Source: Bosea sp. Tri-49 (GTDB lineage Bacteria > Pseudomonadota > Alphaproteobacteria > Rhizobiales > Beijerinckiaceae). From it: DNA of 64,000 nucleotides. Of the stretch, positions 27,651 through 35,331 are shown in pieces. The stretch is from the NCBI RefSeq assembly GCF_003952665.1, contig NZ_CP017946.1, positions 806,001 through 870,000 of the forward strand. The letters are read 5' to 3'. A model generated the notes under the pieces. The model did not search any database. It was not told the DNA's origin and saw nothing but the letters and a program-made list of their open reading frames with translations. The translations under genes were made by a program, and so were the position numbers. Position 1 is the first letter of the stretch. Every line of letters starts with the position of its first letter.

Positions 27651-28232
27651 TCAAGCCCTCGGGTTTGGCGCAAAGCGGTAGTGGATCAGGTCCATGACCA
27701 CGGCCTCTTCGCGGGTGCGGTTGCGATAGCCGTGCCGGCGATCGGCGGGAAAACGCAGCGCCTGCCCCTGCTTGAGTGGCCGCCACTCCTCCTCGACCAG
27801 CAGTTCGACCTCGCCGTGCTGGACGGTGACATGCTCCACGACCCCGACGTCGTGCGGCTCCGAGATGCTTTCGAAACCGGGCGCGAAGGTGAGCTCGTAG
27901 AGCTCGAAGCCGAACCGCGCCTCGTACGGAAAGACAAGAGCCCGCTGCATGCCTTCCTGCGACGGGCGCACGCGTAAGTCAGCGGCGTCGCGCAAAAGCA
28001 GCACATCGCCGCTCCCGCCATCGGCCTCCAGCAATGCGGTCATGGGAACGCCCAGGCCCGTGGCGATCTTCCAGAGCGTCGCGATCGTCGGCGCGGATTC
28101 GCCCCGCTCGATCTGGCCGAGCATCGCCTTGCTGACGCCGGTGCGCGCTGCCGTCTGGTCGAGACTCCAGCCGCGGTCGCTTCGGATCGACTTCAGCAGC
28201 TTCGGTGTCTCGACGGGGCTGACGGACTTCAT
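27651..28232 (-). CDS. XRE-family regulator with C-terminal cupin domain
   Basis: A 193-residue regulator: HTH (L-L-K-S-I-R-S-D-R-G-W-S-L-D-Q-T-A ... S-K-A-M-L-G-Q-I-E-R-G-E-S-A-P-T-I) at about 10-65, then a cupin domain (about 115-190) with H-D-V-G-V-V-E-H and P-A-D-R-R-H-G-Y as likely ligand-binding segments. Start ATG 28232 with GGAG upstream. Divergent from the PLP enzyme gene, with two similar palindromes between them, so it probably represses that gene and itself; the effector could be an amino acid related to the enzyme's substrate. Confidence 0.9.
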   Translation of the reverse strand: MKSVSPVETPKLLKSIRSDRGWSLDQTAARTGVSKAMLGQIERGESAPTIATLWKIATGLGVPMTALLEADGGSGDVLLLRDAADLRVRPSQEGMQRALVFPYEARFGFELYELTFAPGFESISEPHDVGVVEHVTVQHGEVELLVEEEWRPLKQGQALRFPADRRHGYRNRTREEAVVMDLIHYRFAPNPRA

Positions 28233-28250
28233 GCAGGCGCTCTCCAGTCT

Positions 28251-28291
28251 GTGCGTTATTGCGTACAACGGCCTTGTGCGTTAAAGCGCAC
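28251..28291. promoter_or_regulatory. Twin operator-like palindromes in the XRE/PLP-enzyme intergenic region
   Basis: Two copies of a 16-bp motif 25 bp apart centre to centre: GTGCGTTATTGCGTAC at 28251-28266 and GTGCGTTAAAGCGCAC at 28276-28291. The second is an inverted repeat GTGCG-N6-CGCAC; the first differs by one base in its right arm. They lie between the starts of the divergent genes and are the natural binding sites for the XRE-cupin protein. Confidence 0.7.
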
Positions 28292-28326
28292 GCATCGTTC
28301 CTACCATCCTGCCGAAGGCTTGTCCC

Positions 28327-29301
28327 ATGCAGCCGAATACCAGGCTCGATCTTGACCGCATCCGGCAGGCGCGGGGCGAGATCGCGCCGCTGTTCCGGGA
28401 CACACCGCAGTTCCTCTCTCCGACACTCGGCGAACTGCTCGGCTGCGAGCTGGTCATCAAGCTCGAGACCGCGAACCCGATCGGCTGCTTCAAGGGTCGC
28501 GGCACCGAGGTCGCGATGGCGCGGCTCGCCGGAAGTTCCGGCCCCAAGGCCGCGGTCTGCGCCAGCGCCGGCAATCTCGGCCAGGCGCTCGCCTATAGCG
28601 GCCGGGCGCGCGGCATCGAGGTCATGGTGATCGCGGGGAAGGGCGCCAATCCCGGCAAGATCGAGCGCATCCGCCGTCTGGGCGGGCTGGTCGAACTGGT
28701 CGAGGGCGACATCGAGATCGCCCGTGAGCGCGCTCGCGAGATCGCGGCACGTGGCGGGGCTTTCCTGATCGAGGACAGCGAGAACCTCGACACCTGCGAG
28801 GGCGCGGCAACGATCGGCCTCGAACTCGTCGAGGGGGCAGGGCGCATCGATACGGTGCTGCTCGCGCTCGGCGGCGGTGCGCTGGCCACCGGTGTCGGCC
28901 ATGTCATGAAAACCCTGTCGCCAGCGACCGAGATCGTCTGCATCCAGCCGAAAGGCGCGCCGGCCCTGGCGCTGTCGTGGCGGGCTCGTTCGGTCGTGAC
29001 CACCGAGAGCACCAATACGATCGCCGACGGCGTCGCCGGGCGGTTTCCGATCCCGGAGGTCCTCGCCGATCTCCTCGCCGTCGCCGATCATGTTCCGCTG
29101 GTCGAGGAAGCCAGCATCGTCGAGGGCATGCGGCTGCTCTACCGGCACGCCGCCCTCGTCACCGAACCTTCCGCCGCACTCGGCATCGCGGCCATGCTGG
29201 AAGACCCCGGGCGCTATCGCGGCAAGCGCGTCGCCACGGTGATCTGCGGGTCGAATGTCTTGCCCGAAACCTTCAGCGCGTGGATGCAAGCGCAGCACTG
29301 A
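28327..29301 (+). CDS. PLP-dependent threonine/serine dehydratase-like enzyme
   Basis: Fold-type II PLP enzyme of 324 residues. PLP lysine is in I-G-C-F-K-G-R-G (about residue 59); the phosphate cup in other family members (G-G-G-x-x-x-G) appears as G-G-G-A-L-A-T-G; the substrate loop is S-A-G-N-L-G-Q. No regulatory ACT domain is present, so it resembles catabolic threonine dehydratase or a diaminopropionate/hydroxyaspartate-type lyase. Divergent XRE-cupin regulator suggests substrate induction. Exact substrate unknown. Confidence 0.85.
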   Translation: MQPNTRLDLDRIRQARGEIAPLFRDTPQFLSPTLGELLGCELVIKLETANPIGCFKGRGTEVAMARLAGSSGPKAAVCASAGNLGQALAYSGRARGIEVMVIAGKGANPGKIERIRRLGGLVELVEGDIEIARERAREIAARGGAFLIEDSENLDTCEGAATIGLELVEGAGRIDTVLLALGGGALATGVGHVMKTLSPATEIVCIQPKGAPALALSWRARSVVTTESTNTIADGVAGRFPIPEVLADLLAVADHVPLVEEASIVEGMRLLYRHAALVTEPSAALGIAAMLEDPGRYRGKRVATVICGSNVLPETFSAWMQAQH

Positions 29302-29307
29302 GCGAGA

Positions 29308-30153
29308 TCAGAGCGCGTCCAGCGCGACGATCGCCCGCTCGGCAACAGCGAGATTGATCTCCGCCAGCGGATCGTCGTCACCGAGGAACCAGGCGGCCGA
29401 GAGTCCGCACCAGGCCAGGATCCATTTCAGCAGGCGCTCGCGTTCCAGTTCTGACTTCGCCAGCACGATCTCAAGCCGGCGCTCGAAACGGCCGGGCAGG
29501 ATCGCGACCGGCGGCTCGGGATCGGCGAGGTCGGGATCGCAGAAGAGGATGGTGTATTCGAAGGCGCGGTCGCCGATCACCGATTTCGGATCGATGGCGA
29601 GCCAGCCCCGGGCCTCGAAATCGAGGACATTGTCATGGTGCAGGTCGGCATGCAGTGGCAGGATTTCGCGCTGTGCCGGCAGGAGTTCGTTCGCCGTCGC
29701 CGCCGAGCGGGCAAGAATGCCACCATGTTCGGCAGCAGCCGGAAACAGGTCCTTGAACCAGATATCCAGCGGGATCAGTCCGGATGGCACCGGGCCGCGC
29801 GGCTTCTGCAGGGCGGCGATGGCATCGCAGAGGATGGCGGTCGCCTCATCGTCGCCCACTGCCCCGCTGCGAGCCATGGCGGCGAGCGAGCGGGAGCCAG
29901 TGGCGCGCTCGATCAGCATGGCGCTGCCATCGTCATTGCGCTCGAGCAGCCGAGTGGCGCCGTCGCCAGCCCAGTAGTCGAGCGGCAGGTAGCCGCGCTG
30001 TTCGTCCTCGACCTCGGGCAGCTTCAGCATGGCGGGTTGGCCATCGTGCAGCACAGGCAAGAGCTGGCTGGCATGGGTGCGGATCGGCTCGCCGGCAGGC
30101 GCGAGATTCCAGCGGGTCAGCCAGGGCGAAAAGGCGTTGGTCGGCATCGTCAT
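29308..30153 (-). CDS. Aminoglycoside/hydroxyurea phosphotransferase family (APH(6)-like kinase)
   Basis: A 281-residue small-molecule kinase. Catalytic loop L-P-L-H-A-D-L-H-H-D-N-V-L (Brenner-type H-x-D-x4-N) and metal-binding I-D-P-K in W-L-A-I-D-P-K-S-V-I-G-D are both present, in the form typical of streptomycin 6-phosphotransferase and hydroxyurea kinase. Start at ATG 30153 (or ATG 30147). The gene is chromosomal with host-like composition and no mobile element nearby, so it may be a housekeeping kinase, not acquired resistance. Confidence 0.85.
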   Translation of the reverse strand: MTMPTNAFSPWLTRWNLAPAGEPIRTHASQLLPVLHDGQPAMLKLPEVEDEQRGYLPLDYWAGDGATRLLERNDDGSAMLIERATGSRSLAAMARSGAVGDDEATAILCDAIAALQKPRGPVPSGLIPLDIWFKDLFPAAAEHGGILARSAATANELLPAQREILPLHADLHHDNVLDFEARGWLAIDPKSVIGDRAFEYTILFCDPDLADPEPPVAILPGRFERRLEIVLAKSELERERLLKWILAWCGLSAAWFLGDDDPLAEINLAVAERAIVALDAL

Positions 30154-30241
30154 CTCGGTAAGTGGGCGAAGCAGTCCGGAAGGGTTCGCCCTGCCATCCC
30201 GGATGCGTCGTCGCTCAAGTGGTGCGCAAATACGTCGCGAG

Positions 30242-31021
30242 TTAGTCCGCGGCGCGGCCGCGGCCAATCAGCGGAAACTGCTCGACCTCGTAGATCTGGC
30301 CGGAGACGTGGCCGCTTTCTTCCGACAGCCAGAAAGCGGTGTGGGCGGCAATCTCGGCCGGCTGCATGATCTGGCCGAAGGGGGCGAATTCGAGCGGTAC
30401 CTCCTTCTCCCAGCCCGGCTTCTTGCCCTCGCGCTGCTGCGTTGCATCCTCGTTGGCGGTGAAGGTCCAGCCGACATTGAGCTGGTTGACCCGGATGTGC
30501 TCGCGCCCGAGCGTGTTGGCGAGGTTGCGCGTCATCGTCATCAGCGCGCCCTTCGACATCGAATAGACGGTGAGGTTGGAATTGCCGCAAAATGCGTTGA
30601 TCGAGCCGACAGTGAGGATCGAGCCGCCGGATTTCTGCAGGCGGAAGGCGCGGGTTGCCGCCTCGGCGCAGAGCAGCGGCGCACGGGTGTTGATCGCAAA
30701 TACATGGTCGAAGAAGGCGGCCGTGGTCTCGCCGAGCACGCCGCGCGGGTAGATGCCGGCATTGTTGACGAGGCCATCGATGCGGCCGAAGGCCTTGCGC
30801 GTCGCATCGACCAACGTCTGCGCGGTCGCCGGCTCGGCGAGATCGCCGGTCGCGCCGGCGGTGGATGGGCCGAGCTTGCGGCAGGCGGTGTCGACCTCGT
30901 TCTGCTCGCGGCCGTGGATCAGCACCTTGGCGCCCTCGGCGATCAGGCGCTCGGCCATCGCATAGCCGATGCCGGTCGATGAGCCGGTGACGAGAATGGC
31001 CTTGCCTTGCAGTCCGCGCAT
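30242..31021 (-). CDS. Short-chain dehydrogenase/reductase
   Basis: A 259-residue oxidoreductase. Cofactor motif T-G-S-S-T-G-I-G, N-N-A-G, catalytic S in V-G-S-I-N and Y-x-x-x-K as Y-S-M-S-K. The H-G-R after beta-2 suggests NADP(H). C-terminal segment S-G-H-V-S-G-Q-I-Y-E-V is typical of classical SDRs. Upstream of the kinase gene on the same strand with about 88 nt between. Substrate not predicted. Confidence 0.88.
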   Translation of the reverse strand: MRGLQGKAILVTGSSTGIGYAMAERLIAEGAKVLIHGREQNEVDTACRKLGPSTAGATGDLAEPATAQTLVDATRKAFGRIDGLVNNAGIYPRGVLGETTAAFFDHVFAINTRAPLLCAEAATRAFRLQKSGGSILTVGSINAFCGNSNLTVYSMSKGALMTMTRNLANTLGREHIRVNQLNVGWTFTANEDATQQREGKKPGWEKEVPLEFAPFGQIMQPAEIAAHTAFWLSEESGHVSGQIYEVEQFPLIGRGRAAD

Positions 31022-31172
31022 GTCGTGCCTCCGTTCGGATCGGTGGCCTTACTAGCCTGTAGGAGCGGCGCCGTCATGACCGCGCTTATGCTGGCCACCC
31101 CCGCGCGGCGCGGTTGTGGAGAAAGGCCGCAGGCTCTGGCGAGGCGCGCCTCTGAGGATTAGGTTGCCCGCC

Positions 31173-31610
31173 ATGCCGCTCCATATCCTCAAGCTCTGCG
31201 TCGGCGCCGAATCGATCAGCGACCTCGAACAGTGGATCGCCGAACGGCAGGCACAGCGCCGCGCCCGCGGCGAGCCGGCGGAGCAATTGCACACCACCCG
31301 CATGGTGCCGAAGCGGATCGAGGAGATCGTCACCGGCGGCTCTCTTTACTGGGTGATCAAGGGCCAGGTCTCGGCCCGCCAGCGCCTGATCGCCATCCGC
31401 CCCTTCACCGACGGCGAGGGCATCGGCCGCTGCCATCTGGTGATGGAGCCGGTGGTGGTGCCGGTCGAGCCGCGCCCGTTCCGCCCGTTCCAGGGCTGGC
31501 GCTATCTGCAGGACAAGGACGCACCGCGCGATATCGACGGCCGCAGCGGCGATCTCGGCGTGATGCCGGAGCAGATGCGGCGCGAACTGGCGGAGCTGGG
31601 GCTGCTGTAA
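31173..31610 (+). CDS. DUF1489 family protein
   Basis: A 145-residue conserved alphaproteobacterial protein of unknown function. The start M-P-L-H-I-L-K-L-C-V-G and the segments W-V-I-K-G-Q-V-x-A-R-Q-R-L and R-P-F-Q-G-W-R-Y-L are family landmarks. ATG 31173 agrees with the family N-terminus; upstream in-frame codons are not conserved. Cytoplasmic. Confidence 0.9.
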   Translation: MPLHILKLCVGAESISDLEQWIAERQAQRRARGEPAEQLHTTRMVPKRIEEIVTGGSLYWVIKGQVSARQRLIAIRPFTDGEGIGRCHLVMEPVVVPVEPRPFRPFQGWRYLQDKDAPRDIDGRSGDLGVMPEQMRRELAELGLL

Positions 31611-31648
31611 GGGCCGCTTCCACGTTTCTTGGAGGCGCTCCCGACCCT

Positions 31649-32101
31649 TTAGCGGCTCCTCAAGGATTCGCGCAGCTTTGCAGCTGCCTGCGTTACAGCT
31701 GCCAACTCCTGCTCGGAGTTCATTGTGTCACGTGCATGCAGCAGCGCGGGGCGCACGGCTTCAATGGATTTGCCGAATGAGGCCATCCATGGATAGCGAG
31801 GTACCATCCAGAAATTGAAATGGTGCTTGGTATCCTCATTGTAGAAATAATAGACGAACTCGATCCCGATCTGCGCCTGGGCGCGCCTGATCTTCTGGAC
31901 AAGCGGCAGGAATTCGAGCGTCTCCGCCGCGGTCATATCCAGCAGCGACCGGAAATGACGCTTCGATGCGACGATCACGAGCGCCGGGACGGGATAGGCG
32001 ACGTCCTGGTGGGCGTGGAAATGCCCGGTTTCGCAGATCGCACCGCCAAGGACTGCCTTTCGTCCGGAGGAAATCTCACAGCTCAGGCAGGCAGCGCTCA
32101 T
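31649..32101 (-). CDS. HIT-like protein with degenerate histidine triad
   Basis: A 150-residue protein of the HIT superfamily fold: N-terminal C-L-S-C (possible zinc site), H-F-H-A-H-Q-D and V-P-A-L-V-I-V-A-S-K-R-H match HIT strands. The normal triad H-x-H-x-H-x-x is here K-H-H-F-N-F-W, so the nucleophilic histidine is lost and nucleotide hydrolase activity is doubtful. It may be a binding protein. Tail-to-tail with the DUF1489 gene. Confidence 0.75.
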   Translation of the reverse strand: MSAACLSCEISSGRKAVLGGAICETGHFHAHQDVAYPVPALVIVASKRHFRSLLDMTAAETLEFLPLVQKIRRAQAQIGIEFVYYFYNEDTKHHFNFWMVPRYPWMASFGKSIEAVRPALLHARDTMNSEQELAAVTQAAAKLRESLRSR

Positions 32102-32186
32102 ACCTTCACAGATACCTCGAATACGACCTGTGTGCGACAGGGGCGAACCCGGTCGATGTCGCCGGTAACGGGTATCGAAAGCTGGT

Positions 32187-32705
32187 TCAAACCGTCGCGA
32201 GTACCCGCTGGAGGTCCTCGATCTGCCCGGGTGTCAGCGCGCGCTTCGGCAGGATCTGGTAGTTGTAGTCCGACAGGAAGAACAGGAAGAGGTGCCGGTC
32301 CTCGCGGATCTTCATGTAGTCGCGCCAGGCAAAGCGATTGCGAACGCCCGGCTGCTCGGCCTCGTAGGCCTCCTCATCCCAGCCGGCCGAGACGGGCAGG
32401 CGAATGAGCTTTTCCTGCTTGAAGCGGCGGCGGATGACGAGCGGGCTCAGTGCGAGGGGGATACCGAGACTGGTGCCGAGGATGGTCGCTGTGATGACGA
32501 GCGCGAGCGGCAGGAGGTGGCCGTGCAACGTGAGCCAGGGCGTCCCGGCGGCGAGGAAGAGGCCGACGACCACCGCCATCGAGATGCCCCAGAGCACCAC
32601 CATGCGGACAAGGGTCTTCTTCTCGCGGAAAGCGCTGAAAACGTGCAGGCGGACCGCGCGGCGAAGATCGAGCTCGTCGAGCGTGAAGGTCGTCCGGCGG
32701 TTCAT
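32187..32705 (-). CDS. YcxB-like membrane protein
   Basis: A 172-residue protein with two membrane segments (about 32-52 and 62-84) followed by a cytoplasmic domain with the YcxB-type pattern W-R-D-Y-x-K-I-x-E ... F-L-F-F-L ... I-L-P-K-R-A-L. ATG 32705 starts the conserved region; the longer frame upstream overlaps the small gene at 32747-32896. Function unknown. It probably shares a transcript with panC. Confidence 0.78.
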   Translation of the reverse strand: MNRRTTFTLDELDLRRAVRLHVFSAFREKKTLVRMVVLWGISMAVVVGLFLAAGTPWLTLHGHLLPLALVITATILGTSLGIPLALSPLVIRRRFKQEKLIRLPVSAGWDEEAYEAEQPGVRNRFAWRDYMKIREDRHLFLFFLSDYNYQILPKRALTPGQIEDLQRVLATV

Positions 32706-32746
32706 GGAAAGCTCGAAGTGCCGCTCGCTGCGATCTGATATGCCGA

Positions 32747-32896
32747 TCACGGCATTTCGCTGGTGTAGCGTACGAGAAGGGCGATGCCCAATACGAACAC
32801 CGCAACAATAGCGGCCCAGCGTCTCCGAGTGATAATCGCCCAAAGCATTATCGGGGCGGGCAAAGCATTCAGGACGATGATGGCCGCGGCGAGCAT
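32747..32896 (-). CDS. Small two-span membrane protein, 49 residues
   Basis: Minus-strand ATG 32896 to TGA 32747. The sequence is strongly hydrophobic with two short helices (L-A-A-A-I-I-V-L-N-A-L-P and I-V-A-V-F-V-L-G-I-A-L-L) separated by a positive loop T-R-R-R-W, consistent with a positive-inside hairpin. AAGG lies 4 nt before the start. It sits 7 nt after the panC stop and 41 nt before the YcxB-like start, so it looks like the middle gene of a three-gene operon. Confidence 0.6.
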   Translation of the reverse strand: MLAAAIIVLNALPAPIMLWAIITRRRWAAIVAVFVLGIALLVRYTSEMP

Positions 32897-32903
32897 CGCG
32901 CCT

Positions 32904-33752
32904 TCACACCCCGATATTATCAATCAGCCTGGTACCGCCGATCCGCGCCGCGATCAGGAGGCGGATCGGCCCGTCGGCCCGTGACGTCACCGGCGCCAGT
33001 GTCTCGGCGTGGCGGGCTTCGAGATAGTCGAGCTCGAAGCCGGCGGTGATGATCTCGGTCTGGGCCTCCCCGACCGCCTGGAACAGCGGGTCGTCGTTGC
33101 GGATGCGGGCGGCGAGGGCCTGCATGACTTTGTGCAGGGTCGGAGCGAGCGCACGCTCGTCGGCCGAGAGGTAGCGGTTGCGCGAGGACATGGCGAGGCC
33201 GTCGGGCTCGCGGAAGGTCGCGAGCGGCACGATCTTGATGCCGAGATCGAGGTCGCGGGCCATCCGCGTCACCACCTTGAGCTGCTGGTAGTCCTTCTCG
33301 CCGAACACGGCAAAATCAGCCTGAGACTGCGTGAAGAGCTTGCAGCAAACCGTTGCCACGCCTTCGAAATGCGTCGGGCGGAAGCGATCGTCCAGCCCGA
33401 CGGCGGCCGGGCCGAGCAGCAGCACGCGGCTGGCGAAGCCGGGTGGATACATCTCCTCGACGGCGGGAAAGAAGATCGCATCGGCATTGACCGCTTCGAG
33501 CTGGGCGCGATCACTGTCGAAGGTGCGCGGATATTTCTTGAAGTCCTCATGCGGGGCGAACTGCGTCGGGTTGACGAAGATCGAGACGATGACGCGGCGT
33601 GCGTGCTTCTGCGCCTCGGTGACGAGCGCGATATGGCCCTCGTGCAGCGCCCCCATGGTCGGCACAAGCGCAACCTTCTCGCCGGCGGCGCGCCAGGCGG
33701 CGACGGCCTCGCGCATCGCCTTGACCGTCTCGAAAACCGCGACCTGTGACAT
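32904..33752 (-). CDS. panC: Pantothenate synthetase (pantoate-beta-alanine ligase)
   Basis: Joins pantoate and beta-alanine with ATP, the last step of pantothenate synthesis. The H-I-G-H-like motif is in V-P-T-M-G-A-L-H-E-G-H, the pantoate site in N-P-T-Q-F-A-P-H-E-D, and the K-M-S-K-S-like motif in A-M-S-S-R-N-R-Y-L. ATG 33752 with GGAGGAGC upstream gives 282 residues, the usual length. panB is not in the window. Confidence 0.96.
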   Translation of the reverse strand: MSQVAVFETVKAMREAVAAWRAAGEKVALVPTMGALHEGHIALVTEAQKHARRVIVSIFVNPTQFAPHEDFKKYPRTFDSDRAQLEAVNADAIFFPAVEEMYPPGFASRVLLLGPAAVGLDDRFRPTHFEGVATVCCKLFTQSQADFAVFGEKDYQQLKVVTRMARDLDLGIKIVPLATFREPDGLAMSSRNRYLSADERALAPTLHKVMQALAARIRNDDPLFQAVGEAQTEIITAGFELDYLEARHAETLAPVTSRADGPIRLLIAARIGGTRLIDNIGV

Positions 33753-33836
33753 AGCGCTCCTCCAACCCGCTCGACGGGTAGCAAATGCTGGCGGCGCGGC
33801 CAATATCTCTGGCATGGGCGAATCCCGGCGGACAGC

Positions 33837-34586
33837 ATGACGCGCGAAGACGGCAAGGCGGTGGGCAAGGCGGGCGAGACGCGCCCCGCCGAGAGCGATG
33901 CGCGCTCGAAGCCCGGCGAGATCGACCGTTTCGTCGCTGCGGCCAAGCAGCTCGCACCGCTCGCGACCGGGCAGGCCGGGCGGCTTGTCTTCGCGCTCGA
34001 TGCGACGATGAGCCGGCAGCCGAGCTGGGACCTTGCCTGCTCGCTGCAGGGGCAGATGTTCGAGGTCGCCGCCAAGACGGGTGGACTCGCGGTGCAGCTC
34101 GTCTATTTCCGCGGCTTCGACGAATGCCGCGCCTCGGGCTGGCTTGGCGAGCCGCAGCGCCTGACCGGGCTGATGAACCGGATCGATTGCCGCGGCGGGC
34201 AGACGCAGATTTCACGGGTGCTCAGCCATATCCGCGACGAGGAACGCAAGGTGCCGATCCGCGCCTTCGTCTATGTCGGCGACGCGATGGAGGAGAATGT
34301 CGACCGGCTCTGCGCGCTCGCCGGTGAACTCGGGCTGCGCGGCATCAAGGGCTTCGTCTTCCAGGAAGGCTCCGATCCTGACGCCAGCGCCGCCTTTGCC
34401 GAGATCGCGCGCCTGACCGGCGGTGCCCATGCGCGCTTCGACGTCAATGCGCCGAACTCGCTGCTCGAACTCCTGCGCAGTGCGGCCGCCTATGCCAGCG
34501 GCGGGCGCGAGGCGCTTACGAGGCTCGCCGGGCAGAGTGTCGCGGCGCAGAGGTTGCTCACGGCAATGGAGGGCCGCAAGCCGTGA
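33837..34586 (+). CDS. VWA-like domain protein
   Basis: A 249-residue cytoplasmic protein with a von Willebrand A-like fold: F-A-L-D-A-T-M-S-R-Q (a partial MIDAS D-x-T/S-x-S), G-G-Q-T-Q-I and V-Y-V-G-D-A-M-E. The following J-domain gene overlaps its stop, so the two are made together and may form a small chaperone-adaptor unit. Function unknown. Divergent from panC. Confidence 0.75.
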   Translation: MTREDGKAVGKAGETRPAESDARSKPGEIDRFVAAAKQLAPLATGQAGRLVFALDATMSRQPSWDLACSLQGQMFEVAAKTGGLAVQLVYFRGFDECRASGWLGEPQRLTGLMNRIDCRGGQTQISRVLSHIRDEERKVPIRAFVYVGDAMEENVDRLCALAGELGLRGIKGFVFQEGSDPDASAAFAEIARLTGGAHARFDVNAPNSLLELLRSAAAYASGGREALTRLAGQSVAAQRLLTAMEGRKP

Positions 34587-35314
34587 TGCTGCTTTATGGC
34601 GTCGCCACGCTGATCCTGATCTGGTGGGTGGCCAAGTTCTTCGCCGGGGCCGATCCGAAGAAGCTGGTCAGGTTCGGCAAGGTCGTCGGCGGCACGCTCT
34701 CGCTCGGCGTCGCGGCGCTGCTGATGCTGCGTGGCCGGGCCGATATGGCGATCTTCCTGGGCGGGCTCGGAGCCTGGCTGCTCGGCTGGAGCGCCTATGG
34801 TCCGGGCGGGCTCAAGATGCCGGAATGGGCGAGGGATTGGGGTGGGGCCGGCGGTTCGGCCGGCCGTTCAAAGGTCGCATCCGCGATGCTCGAAATGGAG
34901 CTCGACCATGACAGCGGCGGTATCAAGGGCAAGGTTGTCGCCGGTGCCTTCGCCGGGCGCGACCTCGACGATCTGACGCCCGCCGAGCTCAGCGCGCTGC
35001 TGCGCGAATGCCTCGCTGGCGACCCGGACGGGGCGCGCCTGCTAGAGGCATATCTCGACCGCCGGGCGCCCGGCTGGCGTGAAGACGCTGATGGTCACCG
35101 CGACGCGGGGCAGCGCGGCCCGGCGCGCACGGGCACGATGACGGACGAGGAGGCCTACGAGATCCTGGGGCTTCAGCCGGGGGCGAGCCAGGAGGCGATC
35201 CGCGATGCCCATCGGAGCCTGATGAAGCGCATCCATCCGGATGCCGGCGGCACCAGCGGGCTTGCCGTTCGGGTCAACCAGGCCAAGGATACCTTGCTGA
35301 AAAAGCATGGCTGA
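34583..35314 (+). CDS. Membrane-anchored J-domain protein (DjlA/DnaJ-like)
   Basis: A 243-residue protein. An N-terminal membrane segment (2-18) is followed by a second hydrophobic stretch (about 38-70), a linker with a charged helix, and a C-terminal J-domain in E-A-Y-E-I-L-G-L ... H-R-S-L-M-K-R-I-H-P-D-A-G-G-T, with the co-chaperone triad H-P-D intact. The GTG start (34583) overlaps the VWA stop. Expected to recruit DnaK to the inner membrane. Confidence 0.85.
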   Translation: MMLLYGVATLILIWWVAKFFAGADPKKLVRFGKVVGGTLSLGVAALLMLRGRADMAIFLGGLGAWLLGWSAYGPGGLKMPEWARDWGGAGGSAGRSKVASAMLEMELDHDSGGIKGKVVAGAFAGRDLDDLTPAELSALLRECLAGDPDGARLLEAYLDRRAPGWREDADGHRDAGQRGPARTGTMTDEEAYEILGLQPGASQEAIRDAHRSLMKRIHPDAGGTSGLAVRVNQAKDTLLKKHG

Positions 35315-35331
35315 TCTCCTTTCCTGATCGA

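Noticed and set aside
29308..30153. Acquired antibiotic resistance gene
   Set aside because: The kinase motifs fit APH(6)-type enzymes, but composition matches the host and no mobile element is adjacent, so a resistance role is not claimed.
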